Origin: Bacteroidia bacterium
GTDB lineage: Bacteria > Bacteroidota > Bacteroidia > Palsa-965
Assembly (NCBI GenBank): GCA_023151315.1
Contig: JAKLJE010000028.1
Span: forward strand, 1-58,165
Length of the DNA: 58,165 bases
Reading direction: 5' to 3'
The translations under genes and the position numbers were made by a program. Positions 7,830-17,029 of this stretch are shown here, piece after piece (positions within the stretch are counted from its first letter, which is position 1; each line of letters opens with the position of its first letter). The notes beneath the pieces were generated by a model. The model saw only the letters and a list, made by a program, of their open reading frames with translations, had not been told where the DNA came from and ran no database searches.

Positions 7830-8843
7830 TCAGAGCGGATAACGTGCCAACGGAGCTGTGTTCAATGGCGCGAATTGTTGCTTTCGGTAGAGAAATTCAC
7901 CGCTCATTGCAATCATTGCAGCATTGTCTGTGCAATATGCAAATGGCGGAATGCAAACCTGAATTTGCAACTCTTCACCCAATGAAGTTATTGCTTTACG
8001 CAGTCCGGAATTGGCAGAAACACCGCCTGCCAGAGCTATGCATTTGATGTTGCGATCGGAAATCACAGCACGTAGTTTTTTCAGTAAATGAAGAATGATA
8101 CTGTGCTGCACTGATGCGCAAATATCATTGATGTTTTCCTTCACAAAATCCGGATTCTTGGCTGTTTCATCGCGAACGAAATACAAAACGGAAGTTTTCA
8201 GTCCGCTGAAACTGAAACTGTAATCGGGAACATTTGCTTGAGGAAAACGGAATCGCTCCGGATTACCTGAGGCCGCGTGTTTATCAATGAGCGGTCCGCC
8301 GGGGTACGGTAAACCTAGAATCTTCGCTGTTTTATCAAAAGCTTCACCGGCAGCATCATCCTGGGTTTCTCCGAGAACTTCAAATGTGTAAGGATCGTTG
8401 ATAAGTACAAGTTGCGTGTGACCTCCGGAAACGGTGAGGCATACAAACGGAAATTCAGGTTTGGCTCTCGGAGTTTCATCTTCAATGAAATGCGCCAGAA
8501 TATGCGCCTGCATGTGGTTCACTTCGATGAGAGGTTTATTCAGCGCGTGCGCAAATCCTTTTGCAAATGAAGTTCCCACCAGCAGAGATCCCAATAATCC
8601 GGGACCTCGCGTGAATGCAATGGCATCAATGTCGTTATTGGAGATTCCTGCTCTTTTGATGGCTTCTGCAACTACAGGAATGATGTTCTCCTGATGTGCT
8701 CTGGATGCCAATTCCGGAATAACACCGCCCCAGGCTTTGTGTATCTCTTGTCCGGCAACAACATTGGCAAGCAATTTGCCGTTTGAAAGTACGGCTGCTG
8801 CAGTATCATCGCAGGAAGACTCAATGCCCAAAATAACAGCCAT
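7830..8843 (-). CDS. tsaD: tRNA N6-threonylcarbamoyladenosine transferase subunit TsaD
   Basis: A 337-residue protein of the Kae1/TsaD family. It transfers the threonylcarbamoyl group to A37 of ANN-decoding tRNAs together with TsaB and TsaE. The N-terminal GIESSCDDTAAAV, the metal-binding His110/His114 pair (NHMQAHILAH), the phosphate-binding VSGGHTQL and the C-terminal ALAGGVSANSGLR are all present. The length is normal. It is divergent from the TamB gene with only 24 nt between the start codons, and it heads a minus-strand unit with the CPBP gene. Confidence 0.96.
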   Translation of the reverse strand: MAVILGIESSCDDTAAAVLSNGKLLANVVAGQEIHKAWGGVIPELASRAHQENIIPVVAEAIKRAGISNNDIDAIAFTRGPGLLGSLLVGTSFAKGFAHALNKPLIEVNHMQAHILAHFIEDETPRAKPEFPFVCLTVSGGHTQLVLINDPYTFEVLGETQDDAAGEAFDKTAKILGLPYPGGPLIDKHAASGNPERFRFPQANVPDYSFSFSGLKTSVLYFVRDETAKNPDFVKENINDICASVQHSIILHLLKKLRAVISDRNIKCIALAGGVSANSGLRKAITSLGEELQIQVCIPPFAYCTDNAAMIAMSGEFLYRKQQFAPLNTAPLARYPL

Positions 8844-8849
8844 AATGCC

Positions 8850-8857
8850 TATTTTTG
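8850..8857 (+). promoter_or_regulatory. Candidate -7 promoter box of tamB
   Basis: TATTTTTG matches the Bacteroidota -7 consensus TAnnTTTG and ends 10 nt before the GTG start of the TamB gene. No convincing -33 TTTG was found, so this is a suggestion only. Confidence 0.4.
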
Positions 8858-8867
8858 TATAATTCCG

Positions 8868-11800
8868 GTGAATAAAGAGAAACTTCGCAAAATTATCAAA
8901 AAGACTACTCGTGCACTGATGTGGACGACAGGCATTTTTGTTGTTTTATTGGTCGCTCTTTATTTCGCCTTCCGTAGTCCGGCTTGTCAGACGTGGATCA
9001 GCCAGAAAGCGGCCAATTACCTGTCAGATGAATTGGGAACTCATGTTTCCATTGAAGGCGTAAACATTCAGTTTGTATCATCTGTTGTTCTGGAAGGAAT
9101 TTATGTTCAGGATTTGCATGGCGATACTTTGCTTCACGCTCCGGCTCTAACTGTTGCTATCAGCAATTTCAGCTATGAAAACAAGTACATGAGCGTGGAT
9201 GAAGTGAAGATCACGGACGCTACCATCAAACTGAAAAAGTACAAGGGAGTTCGCGGACTGAACTTCAAGTTTATTGCAGATTATTTCGAATCATCTGACA
9301 CAACAGCAAAACCGAAAAACCCTTCTCCATGGAAAGTGGATATGGGTGCGTTAGTATTGGATAATGTTCGTTTCTGTTTTATCGACACACGTTGGGCAGA
9401 TGTGGACAGGGGCGTAGACTATGAGAACATTCAGGTTAACAACATTTTCGCAACGTTTGATCGTATTGAACCCGGAGATGATTCCACAACCTTGATGCTG
9501 GAACATCTTGCTGCAAGAGAAATGTCGGGATTCGAAGTAACGGATATGCGTTCACGATTGGTAGTGTCTGATACGTTTGTGAAGTTCAACGATCTTACAA
9601 TCAAAACACCGGGTTCTGATGTGAAAGGATTCATCGGATTTCACTTCCACACCTTCGAGGATATTGAAGATGATTTCATTCATCGAGTGAGAATGGAAGG
9701 ACATTTCTCCGAGTCAATAGTGGAGATGGGCGACATTGCATATTTCAGTCCGGTGATGCTGGGCATCAGAAAGCGTGTAATGGTTACAGCCGATGTGAAC
9801 GGAACTGTGGAGCGTTTGCGGGTGAGAAATGCGGATATGCGTTTCGGAGAGAAGTCACGTGTGTCAGGAAATTTTTCGTTCAATGGTTTGCCTGATGTGG
9901 ATAACACAGACATGCACCTGAAGTTCCGCAACTCTACGACTAATCGTAAGGATCTGATGGGAATTCCGATTGCGCCGTTCAATGATTCCTCATTTCTGGA
10001 AGTTCCGGAGCGCGTTGGATTGCTTGGTGATATGAACTTCACGGGTACTGTCGAAGGGTTCACTCATGATTTCGTAGCGCATGGAAAACTTGCCACTGCT
10101 CAGGGAGGATTGGTGCTTGACAATCTTGCAATGTCATACGATTCGCTGGAACAGGATTATATCTGGGATGGAGCGTTGACGGCGAATGAATTCAATGCCG
10201 GAGTGTATCTGGGCGTTGCGGACATGGGGCGCATTACCGGTAGTGCGGAAGTACATGGTACAGGCACAAACATTGAGACGATGATCGCACGTGTGAGCGG
10301 ACAATTCACTGCATTTGACTACAACGGTTATCGTTACTCCAACATTACAGTAAGCGATGGAATCCTTGCGAAAGAAATTTTCTTCGGAAAACTCCACACG
10401 CAGGATAAGAATATTGAACTGGACTACGATGGATTTGTGGATTTCAGCGGACCGGTACCGGATCTGGATTTTGTAGCAACAGTGAAGAATGCCAACCTGG
10501 GAGCATTGAACTTCGCTGATACGTCCTTGCATCTGATCGTATCAACAAAGATGCGTTTTGCGATGAAGGGTGATGATATCGATAATCTGCGGGGAAGTAT
10601 TTCCCTCAGTGAACTTGATTTCAGTAAGCGAGGAACTCTTTATCATCTAAATGAACTGACGTTGCTTTCATTGGAACAAAACAAAGCGAGACAGCTTATT
10701 CTGCTTACCGACTTTGTAACCGCACGGATCGACGGTCAATTCGAAATTCTTAAACTGGATGATGCTTTCGCAGATGTGATGAGTGCGTATCTGCCGGCGT
10801 ATTTTCCACCTCAGGATAATGTTCAGAGAAAAAAGAACGATGTTGTTCAGAATTTCACATTCAATGTGAACTTCCTGACGAAAACAGAAACGGTGGGAGC
10901 ATTTCTCCCTGAGTTGAAAATTGCACCACGTACAGGTGTGAGCGGTACGATGAGCCAGGCCGATCGGAAATTTACATTCCTTGCCAGCAGCGACAGCATC
11001 ACTTACGGAAATTATCAGATACTGAGTTTATTCAGCCAGGCAAGTGCTGCTAACGGACAGGCATTAACTGCAACCAGAATTCGACGTATTCAGGTGAACG
11101 ATACTTTGGGTGCAGACAACATTACATTAAGCGGCGACGCCGGGGCAAACGTTCTGAATTCAACTCTGAAGTGGAAGAATGATACACAGGTGAAGAATGA
11201 TGGTAGTGTGAGGAACCGCCTGACTTTTTATAACGAAGAATCAATGGAGTTGAAAATCACGGAAGCTGTTTTTCATTTCAACGATTCGTTATGGAAGATA
11301 AAATCGGACAACTTCATTCGTAAGGATTCTTCAGTTGTTACTGTACATGATGTTATCTTCGAATCCGGCAAGCAGCGGGTAGGAGTGAACGGAATTGTTT
11401 CCAACAAAGCTTCTGATCACCTCGATATTCTTCTGCAGAATTTTAATCTTGCAAGTCTGAACTTTCTGACAACACCGGAAGGAGTTACTTTAACCGGATC
11501 GATGGATGCAGATACAAAGTTGTCGAATCTGTATTCGCAGGTCAGTCTTGTGGGTAACAGCACGTTTACCGGTTTAATTGTAAACAAAGAAAAGATCGGC
11601 GACGGCGTTGTTGATGCTTGGTATCAGAAAGACAAAGACGCTGTATATGTGAATGGTAAATTCACCAAAGGTCAGAAGGATGAAATGACCGGTGAAGTGT
11701 ATGATAACATTGCTTTCAATGGTTATTACTATCCAAAGCGTGAAGAAAATACGCTGGACTTCGAGGTTGATTTAAAGAAGATTCCATTAGGAATTATTCA

Positions 11801-13466
11801 ACCTTTATTGGCTGATTTCTGTTCTCTTGTGAACGGATATGTTGCTGCAAACGATGTAAGGATCACAGGAACACTTGCTAAGCCCTTGATTAATGGAAAC
11901 GCTGATATCAGTATCCGCAAAGTTGTTGTTGATTATCTTGGAATCGAATTGACGAATCCGCGACCGCAGACAATGGAAATTACGGACAATTCATTTTACT
12001 TCAACAATTTTAAAGTGTCCGACAATCAACGCGACACCTGCGTAATTTACGGTAACCTTTTCCATGATAATTTCAGTCGCTTCCAGTTCGATATGGACTT
12101 CGTATTCGAACACTTTATGGTTCTGAAAACTACACAGGCGCAGAATGAAGATTACTTCGGTCGCGTTTACGCTACAGGATTCATGAACATCTTCGGATTC
12201 GCTGATGAAGTTGTATCCATTGATATCAATGCACGCACAGATAAAATTATCCGCAACGGACAAACGGTTTCTTCAGACTTCAATATTCCAATGACAACAA
12301 CCAGTGAAGTGGGTTCCAGTGAATACATTGAGTTTGTGAAACCGAAGGATACAACCGGCGAGGCGAGTTCGAAGAAACGTTTGTTCAATAATAATGGCAT
12401 TGATCTTAAGCTGAATCTTGAAGCAACTCCTGACGCGATCGTGCATGTGATCTTCGACGAAACTGTTGGTGATGAGTTATCTGCACGTGGAGGAGGGAAC
12501 ATCCGTATGCATATCACTCCATCCGGAGAGTTCGACATGAAAGGTTCGTATGCAGTGGAACAGGGAGATTATCTCTTCACATTGAAGAACATAGTTTATG
12601 CGCCATTCCAGCTCGTAAAAGGCGGAGTGATTTCGTGGAACGGAGATCCGGAGAATGCAGCAATTGACATGGATGCGATCTACGCTGCCAACGCATCCGT
12701 ACTTCCTTTCTTCCCGTTCGATACAGCAGATGCACGCTATCAGCAATCGTATCCGGTGAATGTGGTCATGCACCTCGACAGCTTCCTGATGAACCCGGCT
12801 TTGTCTTTCGACATTGAATTGCCAACGGCCGATCAGCAGATTCAGGAAACTGTGAAGAGCTACACGCAGTCAGAATTAGAAATGAATCGTCAGGTTCTTT
12901 CATTAATGGTATTGAACAGTTTCATGACACCTGCGGAATTCCGGGAAGGCGGAACTGCGAATGAAGTAGGAGGAGCCACATCTACTTTGTTGAGCAACTT
13001 CGTTTCGGGTACATTGAATAACTGGTTATCGCAGATCAGTGATAATGCTAACGTGAAATTGAATTACCGACCGAATGAAGATCTGAGCTTACAGGAATTG
13101 AAAGTTTATCTTGGAACTCAAGTCTGGAACAACCGACTCACCTTCGATGTAGCGGGTTCAGTGGTGAATGCGAGTCAGACGCAGGTACAAGGCGGTTACA
13201 ACCAGTATGTGGATGTGAATGTGGAATATAAAATCACGGAAGACGGGAAAGTCCGCGTTAAAGCATTCAATCGAGGTAATGAAAACTCCGTGATAACAAA
13301 CGGAGCGCAACACACGCAAGGCGCGAGCTTATTTTATCGTGAAGACTTCGAAACGTTCCGCGAACTCATGCAGTTGATCAAAGCGAGAATTACGGAACCG
13401 AATCCGAACCGGCAAAAGAATCCGGCTGAAAAGCAACCTGTTGTTCCGGATAGTACGCAGGATTAG
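8868..13466 (+). CDS. tamB: TamB-like translocation/assembly protein (DUF490)
   Basis: A 1532-residue protein with one N-terminal transmembrane anchor (about residues 18-36) and a very long beta-rich periplasmic body. The last 400 residues or so have the character of the TamB/DUF490 domain (RGGGNIRMHITPSGEF, then the C-terminal YxLTxxLxVRAG-like end). TamB-type proteins bridge inner and outer membranes and are linked to outer-membrane protein assembly and lipid transport. The start is a GTG at 8868; it is the only start that keeps the basic leader in front of the anchor. The stop TAG (13464-13466) is part of a GGATTAG heptamer that is in phase with the GGATTAC repeats following it. The partner TamA is not in the window. 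Confidence 0.85.
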   Translation: MNKEKLRKIIKKTTRALMWTTGIFVVLLVALYFAFRSPACQTWISQKAANYLSDELGTHVSIEGVNIQFVSSVVLEGIYVQDLHGDTLLHAPALTVAISNFSYENKYMSVDEVKITDATIKLKKYKGVRGLNFKFIADYFESSDTTAKPKNPSPWKVDMGALVLDNVRFCFIDTRWADVDRGVDYENIQVNNIFATFDRIEPGDDSTTLMLEHLAAREMSGFEVTDMRSRLVVSDTFVKFNDLTIKTPGSDVKGFIGFHFHTFEDIEDDFIHRVRMEGHFSESIVEMGDIAYFSPVMLGIRKRVMVTADVNGTVERLRVRNADMRFGEKSRVSGNFSFNGLPDVDNTDMHLKFRNSTTNRKDLMGIPIAPFNDSSFLEVPERVGLLGDMNFTGTVEGFTHDFVAHGKLATAQGGLVLDNLAMSYDSLEQDYIWDGALTANEFNAGVYLGVADMGRITGSAEVHGTGTNIETMIARVSGQFTAFDYNGYRYSNITVSDGILAKEIFFGKLHTQDKNIELDYDGFVDFSGPVPDLDFVATVKNANLGALNFADTSLHLIVSTKMRFAMKGDDIDNLRGSISLSELDFSKRGTLYHLNELTLLSLEQNKARQLILLTDFVTARIDGQFEILKLDDAFADVMSAYLPAYFPPQDNVQRKKNDVVQNFTFNVNFLTKTETVGAFLPELKIAPRTGVSGTMSQADRKFTFLASSDSITYGNYQILSLFSQASAANGQALTATRIRRIQVNDTLGADNITLSGDAGANVLNSTLKWKNDTQVKNDGSVRNRLTFYNEESMELKITEAVFHFNDSLWKIKSDNFIRKDSSVVTVHDVIFESGKQRVGVNGIVSNKASDHLDILLQNFNLASLNFLTTPEGVTLTGSMDADTKLSNLYSQVSLVGNSTFTGLIVNKEKIGDGVVDAWYQKDKDAVYVNGKFTKGQKDEMTGEVYDNIAFNGYYYPKREENTLDFEVDLKKIPLGIIQPLLADFCSLVNGYVAANDVRITGTLAKPLINGNADISIRKVVVDYLGIELTNPRPQTMEITDNSFYFNNFKVSDNQRDTCVIYGNLFHDNFSRFQFDMDFVFEHFMVLKTTQAQNEDYFGRVYATGFMNIFGFADEVVSIDINARTDKIIRNGQTVSSDFNIPMTTTSEVGSSEYIEFVKPKDTTGEASSKKRLFNNNGIDLKLNLEATPDAIVHVIFDETVGDELSARGGGNIRMHITPSGEFDMKGSYAVEQGDYLFTLKNIVYAPFQLVKGGVISWNGDPENAAIDMDAIYAANASVLPFFPFDTADARYQQSYPVNVVMHLDSFLMNPALSFDIELPTADQQIQETVKSYTQSELEMNRQVLSLMVLNSFMTPAEFREGGTANEVGGATSTLLSNFVSGTLNNWLSQISDNANVKLNYRPNEDLSLQELKVYLGTQVWNNRLTFDVAGSVVNASQTQVQGGYNQYVDVNVEYKITEDGKVRVKAFNRGNENSVITNGAQHTQGASLFYREDFETFRELMQLIKARITEPNPNRQKNPAEKQPVVPDSTQD

Positions 13467-13473
13467 TTATTGC

Positions 13474-13536
13474 GGATTACGGATTACGGATTCCGGATTC
13501 CGAATCACGAATTCCGGATTCCGAATCACGAATTCC
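13474..13536. repeat. Heptamer array, GGATTCC/GAATCAC type
   Basis: Nine uninterrupted 7-nt units of the forms GGATTAC, GGATTCC, GAATCAC and GAATTCC. The phase extends leftwards over TTATTGC and GGATTAG (13460-13466), the last of which contains the tamB stop. No stop-codon property of its own. Confidence 0.85.
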
Positions 13537-13541
13537 GTTGG

Positions 13542-13566
13542 TCTAAAGTCTAAAGTCCGTAGTCTA
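13542..13566. repeat. Heptamer stop array at a thioredoxin-gene 3' end
   Basis: Two perfect TCTAAAG units, one degenerate unit and a terminal TCTA. The final CTA (13564-13566) is the complement of the TAG stop of the minus-strand thioredoxin-domain gene. The array lies between two convergent genes. Confidence 0.85.
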
Positions 13567-15111
13567 CTTCTTCCTATCCTGCTCAATACGCCTGTTCAAC
13601 CAGTTCTTCAGGCCTTTATCATCCAAACGTTTTGCGATGATTTTCTTGTTCGCATCCATCACATACAGCGTTGGAGTGCTGTACACTTCGTAGTAGTATT
13701 TCGCGGTAGCTAATTCCACTTCGTCTTTCGCACACACATCTTTCCAAGTGTGATTGTGTTCGCGGATGTATTTGCGCCAGGTTGGATAATCAAGCTCAGA
13801 ATAGATTGCATAAACTTCTACAGACACTCCTTGTTTGTGGAGCGAATCAGTATAAGCTTTGATGGCTGGAATTTCTGTTTTGCAATGTCCGCAAGTCGGA
13901 TCCCAGAAAACAAGAATGGTGTAATCTGCTTTGATCTTTCCAAGTTCCACAACTTTCCCGGCGGAGTCCTGTAAGAAAAGATTCACTGCCTGATTACCAA
14001 CGAGACAGAATTTCAATTGCTTCGCATGCTTGATGATTTTCTCTGTTGTTTCATCTGAAATCCACCAGCACTTGCCTTTCATGTGATTGTTCTCCACAAT
14101 CGCTACAAACACGGCATCGAATCCCATGATCTTGGATGATTCAAATTGATACGTCAGCACTGAAACCGTATAACGGTAAAGCAAATCGGCTTGCTGTGTC
14201 TGATCAATCAGCCAATTCACGTGATAAGAAAGTGAATCCGGATGCTGCGGAACGATGCGATCCACCCATGTTTTCATCTTGTTATGATAAACTGGTGTTC
14301 TCAGCAAACGTTCATCACTCCAATCCATATTTGCCCAATACGAATTACGTAGAACCCAATAGTTATACGTGCTGTCAATTGTACCATCCGCTTTCTTAGG
14401 ACACTTATCGTATGGAACAAAATCCGGTTCGTCGCTTAGTTTAATGATCTTCGACATGAAAGAGCTCGGATACTTTACAGTGAATCCTCTTTTGTAAGCT
14501 TTAACAGAGCTGTCGATTGCGCTGATTTTCTTGTTGAAATACGCGATTGAATCTTTGTTCTTCGCAGCCTTAGCGCGCTCGAGTCCGGCTCTTAACGGTT
14601 CAACCGATTTCGATTGCTGGGCAATGAATTTCTGATGCTCGTAGAATGAAGTGTTCTCTTTCGATCCGCTTACTTTCACAGACTCCGCAGTTTTCAGCGT
14701 GTCCTGAATATCAATAGAGAAATTCTGTTCTTCAGTAAGAATAACTTCTGTAAACCATGAGCCCGGGCGTGTAAGAATGTAGATTCCTCCCGGTACAGCT
14801 GTATCTGCTTTGAATACCAGATTGCCTTTTGGATCTGAATATGCTGTATCGTAGATGTATTGCTTATCGCCGAAATAATAGGCAAGAAGTACGTAACCAC
14901 TCTTCATCCCATTCACATGTACTTTCAGATTCAGAGTTTGCTGATTCTTACTGATCGGATAATGACGACCCGGAGCTTTCTTCGGCTCGGGATTGGATGT
15001 AACAACTGCGCCGGATTTCTGCGCCGGTGCAGTGGTTGTTTTCGCCGGTGTTTGTGCAAGTGCAGCGATTGAAATAACTAAAGCACATACGGTTGTGGCG
15101 AGATTTCGCAT
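13564..15111 (-). CDS. Secreted TlpA-like thiol-disulfide protein (DUF4369/DUF5106)
   Basis: A 515-residue protein with a signal peptide (hydrophobic to about residue 20, then a Pro/Thr/Ala linker). An N-terminal DUF4369-like beta domain covers about residues 55-155, a helical DUF5106-like middle follows, and the C-terminal thioredoxin fold carries the active-site motif TCGHCKTE near residue 405. Such proteins are periplasmic thiol-disulfide oxidoreductases typical of Bacteroidota; the substrate is unknown. It lies 68 nt downstream of the ABC permease on the same strand and may be cotranscribed with it. Its TAG stop belongs to a heptamer array shared with the convergent tamB. Confidence 0.85.
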   Translation of the reverse strand: MRNLATTVCALVISIAALAQTPAKTTTAPAQKSGAVVTSNPEPKKAPGRHYPISKNQQTLNLKVHVNGMKSGYVLLAYYFGDKQYIYDTAYSDPKGNLVFKADTAVPGGIYILTRPGSWFTEVILTEEQNFSIDIQDTLKTAESVKVSGSKENTSFYEHQKFIAQQSKSVEPLRAGLERAKAAKNKDSIAYFNKKISAIDSSVKAYKRGFTVKYPSSFMSKIIKLSDEPDFVPYDKCPKKADGTIDSTYNYWVLRNSYWANMDWSDERLLRTPVYHNKMKTWVDRIVPQHPDSLSYHVNWLIDQTQQADLLYRYTVSVLTYQFESSKIMGFDAVFVAIVENNHMKGKCWWISDETTEKIIKHAKQLKFCLVGNQAVNLFLQDSAGKVVELGKIKADYTILVFWDPTCGHCKTEIPAIKAYTDSLHKQGVSVEVYAIYSELDYPTWRKYIREHNHTWKDVCAKDEVELATAKYYYEVYSTPTLYVMDANKKIIAKRLDDKGLKNWLNRRIEQDRKK

Positions 15112-15179
15112 ATTCTGAATTTTTTGAGAGTCGTAAATTTACTGAATTGCCAACCTTTCTCTGCAAAAATCGCGCCGTT

Positions 15180-16385
15180 TCAGCGTTTGCCGGCCAATTT
15201 GTTCACATTGTGGCGTACACTCAGATAGTTGAAAATCAGGAAAGAAGCGAGCAGAGTCAAGGCAATCAAGGAAACTTCCGTGTCCAGGCCGCTGTTTAAC
15301 GGGAATCCGCGAGAGGAAGCCACAGCATTGGTTGTCATCTTGATTACAAAAACGCATGCCATTGCAGTACTCATTAGCGCCGTGTACAGCAATCCGTAAA
15401 ATTTCATGTAACGTTTCACGAGATTTTTCGGACTGAAACCGATGCAAATAAGCGTTTGAATTTCGTAGGATGATCTGCTGATGACCAATTGAGAATATAA
15501 CAGGAAGATGAGCAATGACAATCCGATGATGGTGACACCGAGCCACACGCAAACGGTCATAACCAGATTCAAGGCAGAATTGATCTTGCTGTTACGCAGA
15601 CTTTCTTCACTGGCTTCATAACCATTCTCTGTCATGTAATCGGTCAACTGAACGGAAGCAGGGCCTTGCGTGCGTATGATCACACGATTCGGCGCAAATT
15701 GTCCGGGCTCAACACCGGCGTATTCTTTATTGGCAAAATCAATGAACGACTGCGGTACCAGAATGGTATTGATGCGCTCCGTGAAACCTACAATCTGTCC
15801 GTCATATACGATGCGGCCTTTGCTTGTAGAAAGTATCACATCAAATTTCGCCATGCTGATCATTTGCTCAGTCAAAGGCGGTAGTTTCTGCGTCGGTGCA
15901 AATCCGAAATTGTAAAGCTTGATATAATCGCGAGGGACAATTACAGGTACAAGCGAATCTCCAGGTTTCCATTTCCATTTTTGTTGAGGCACATCTGCAA
16001 AGTCATCTGGAACGGCTTCGAAAAACATGTCGGTGTACATTCCCGGAATTCCGGCCATGCCGCCTTCGCCCATGCTCATGCCGACTTTGAAACGCGTCGC
16101 TGTCAACGGAGCTGCATCCAGAACTCCTTCGCGCGATTTCAGACCGTCAATTTCCTCTTTCGAAAATCCTTTCTGACCGCCGAAAAGCGTATTCACCACG
16201 CTCACTTGCTTGTTGATTACAAGATATTGCACGCGATTGATGTCGCCGGTTCCATTTACCAAACGATCGAAATCGAAATACAATTGCAATGCCCCTAAGA
16301 GCAATACAATTCCGGTGAGTGATCCCGCAATTCCCGCTGCGAGGAAGAAAAATTTCTGATGTGCGAAGAGCAGTTTCTTAACCAT
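15180..16385 (-). CDS. ABC transporter permease, FtsX/MacB-like
   Basis: A 401-residue permease with the FtsX/MacB layout: one N-terminal helix (about 13-37), an extracytoplasmic domain (about 38-270), then three helices at about 275-300, 325-350 and 365-390. These proteins work with a cytoplasmic ATPase and usually move substrates from, or transmit force into, the periplasm instead of importing solutes. The ATPase gene ends 2 nt upstream, and a membrane-anchored partner overlaps the ATPase gene. The substrate is unknown; lipoprotein release or envelope signalling would fit the family. Confidence 0.85.
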   Translation of the reverse strand: MVKKLLFAHQKFFFLAAGIAGSLTGIVLLLGALQLYFDFDRLVNGTGDINRVQYLVINKQVSVVNTLFGGQKGFSKEEIDGLKSREGVLDAAPLTATRFKVGMSMGEGGMAGIPGMYTDMFFEAVPDDFADVPQQKWKWKPGDSLVPVIVPRDYIKLYNFGFAPTQKLPPLTEQMISMAKFDVILSTSKGRIVYDGQIVGFTERINTILVPQSFIDFANKEYAGVEPGQFAPNRVIIRTQGPASVQLTDYMTENGYEASEESLRNSKINSALNLVMTVCVWLGVTIIGLSLLIFLLYSQLVISRSSYEIQTLICIGFSPKNLVKRYMKFYGLLYTALMSTAMACVFVIKMTTNAVASSRGFPLNSGLDTEVSLIALTLLASFLIFNYLSVRHNVNKLAGKR

Positions 16386-16387
16386 TT

Positions 16388-17029
16388 TCAGATGTAAATA
16401 AAACGGTTAAACGGAAACATAGAAGACGGATCAAGACTTGTCAGCATCAACCCTGCTTTATTTTTCTCGCAGTAATGCATGATGAGTTCAGCGGCAATTC
16501 TTGAGTTGTTTTCATCCAGATGACTGAATGGCTCATCAAGCATGATGATTTCGAAAGGCTGTGCAAGAGCACGGATGATCGCGACGCGTTGTTGCTGTCC
16601 GAGCGATAATTTTCCGCAAGGAAAATCCATACGGTGATCGATTCCCAATTGCTTCGCCATCGAATCAATTTCTTCGTCAGTCAGAACAGGATTCAAATCG
16701 TTTTTCAGTTTGATATTCTGTCGGGCCGTAAGTGAAGGAAACAATCGCAGATCCTGAAATACTGCCGAAAGTTTTGTTCTCCGGATCTCCGCCCAATCCT
16801 CAATGGAATAAGCAGCAATATCCGTGTCGTTCATGTACACTTTGCCCTCGTAGTCATGACGAATACCGTACAGAATGGAAACCAATGTGGTTTTGCCGGT
16901 ACCGGAAGGTGCTTCTGCAATAGTGATTGCCGATGATTCGATTTCGGTTTCTGTTTTCCACAGCGATTTCTCCGACAGCGGACTGTCGATCAGCGGAACC
17001 GGAATTACATTTTTCAGAAGGAATTTCAT
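16388..17029 (-). CDS. ABC transporter ATP-binding protein
   Basis: A 213-residue ABC ATPase of the LolD/MacB/FtsE size class. Walker A reads APSGTGKTT (the usual first Gly is Ala), the Q-loop is VFQD, the signature is LSLGQQQR and Walker B plus catalytic Glu is IIMLDEP, with the D-loop SHLDE. It lacks a long N-terminal lead-in, so the first strands are short. Its ATG overlaps the stop of the upstream DUF4836-like gene by 4 nt, and the permease starts 2 nt after its stop, so the three form one translationally coupled unit. Confidence 0.9.
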   Translation of the reverse strand: MKFLLKNVIPVPLIDSPLSEKSLWKTETEIESSAITIAEAPSGTGKTTLVSILYGIRHDYEGKVYMNDTDIAAYSIEDWAEIRRTKLSAVFQDLRLFPSLTARQNIKLKNDLNPVLTDEEIDSMAKQLGIDHRMDFPCGKLSLGQQQRVAIIRALAQPFEIIMLDEPFSHLDENNSRIAAELIMHYCEKNKAGLMLTSLDPSSMFPFNRFIYI

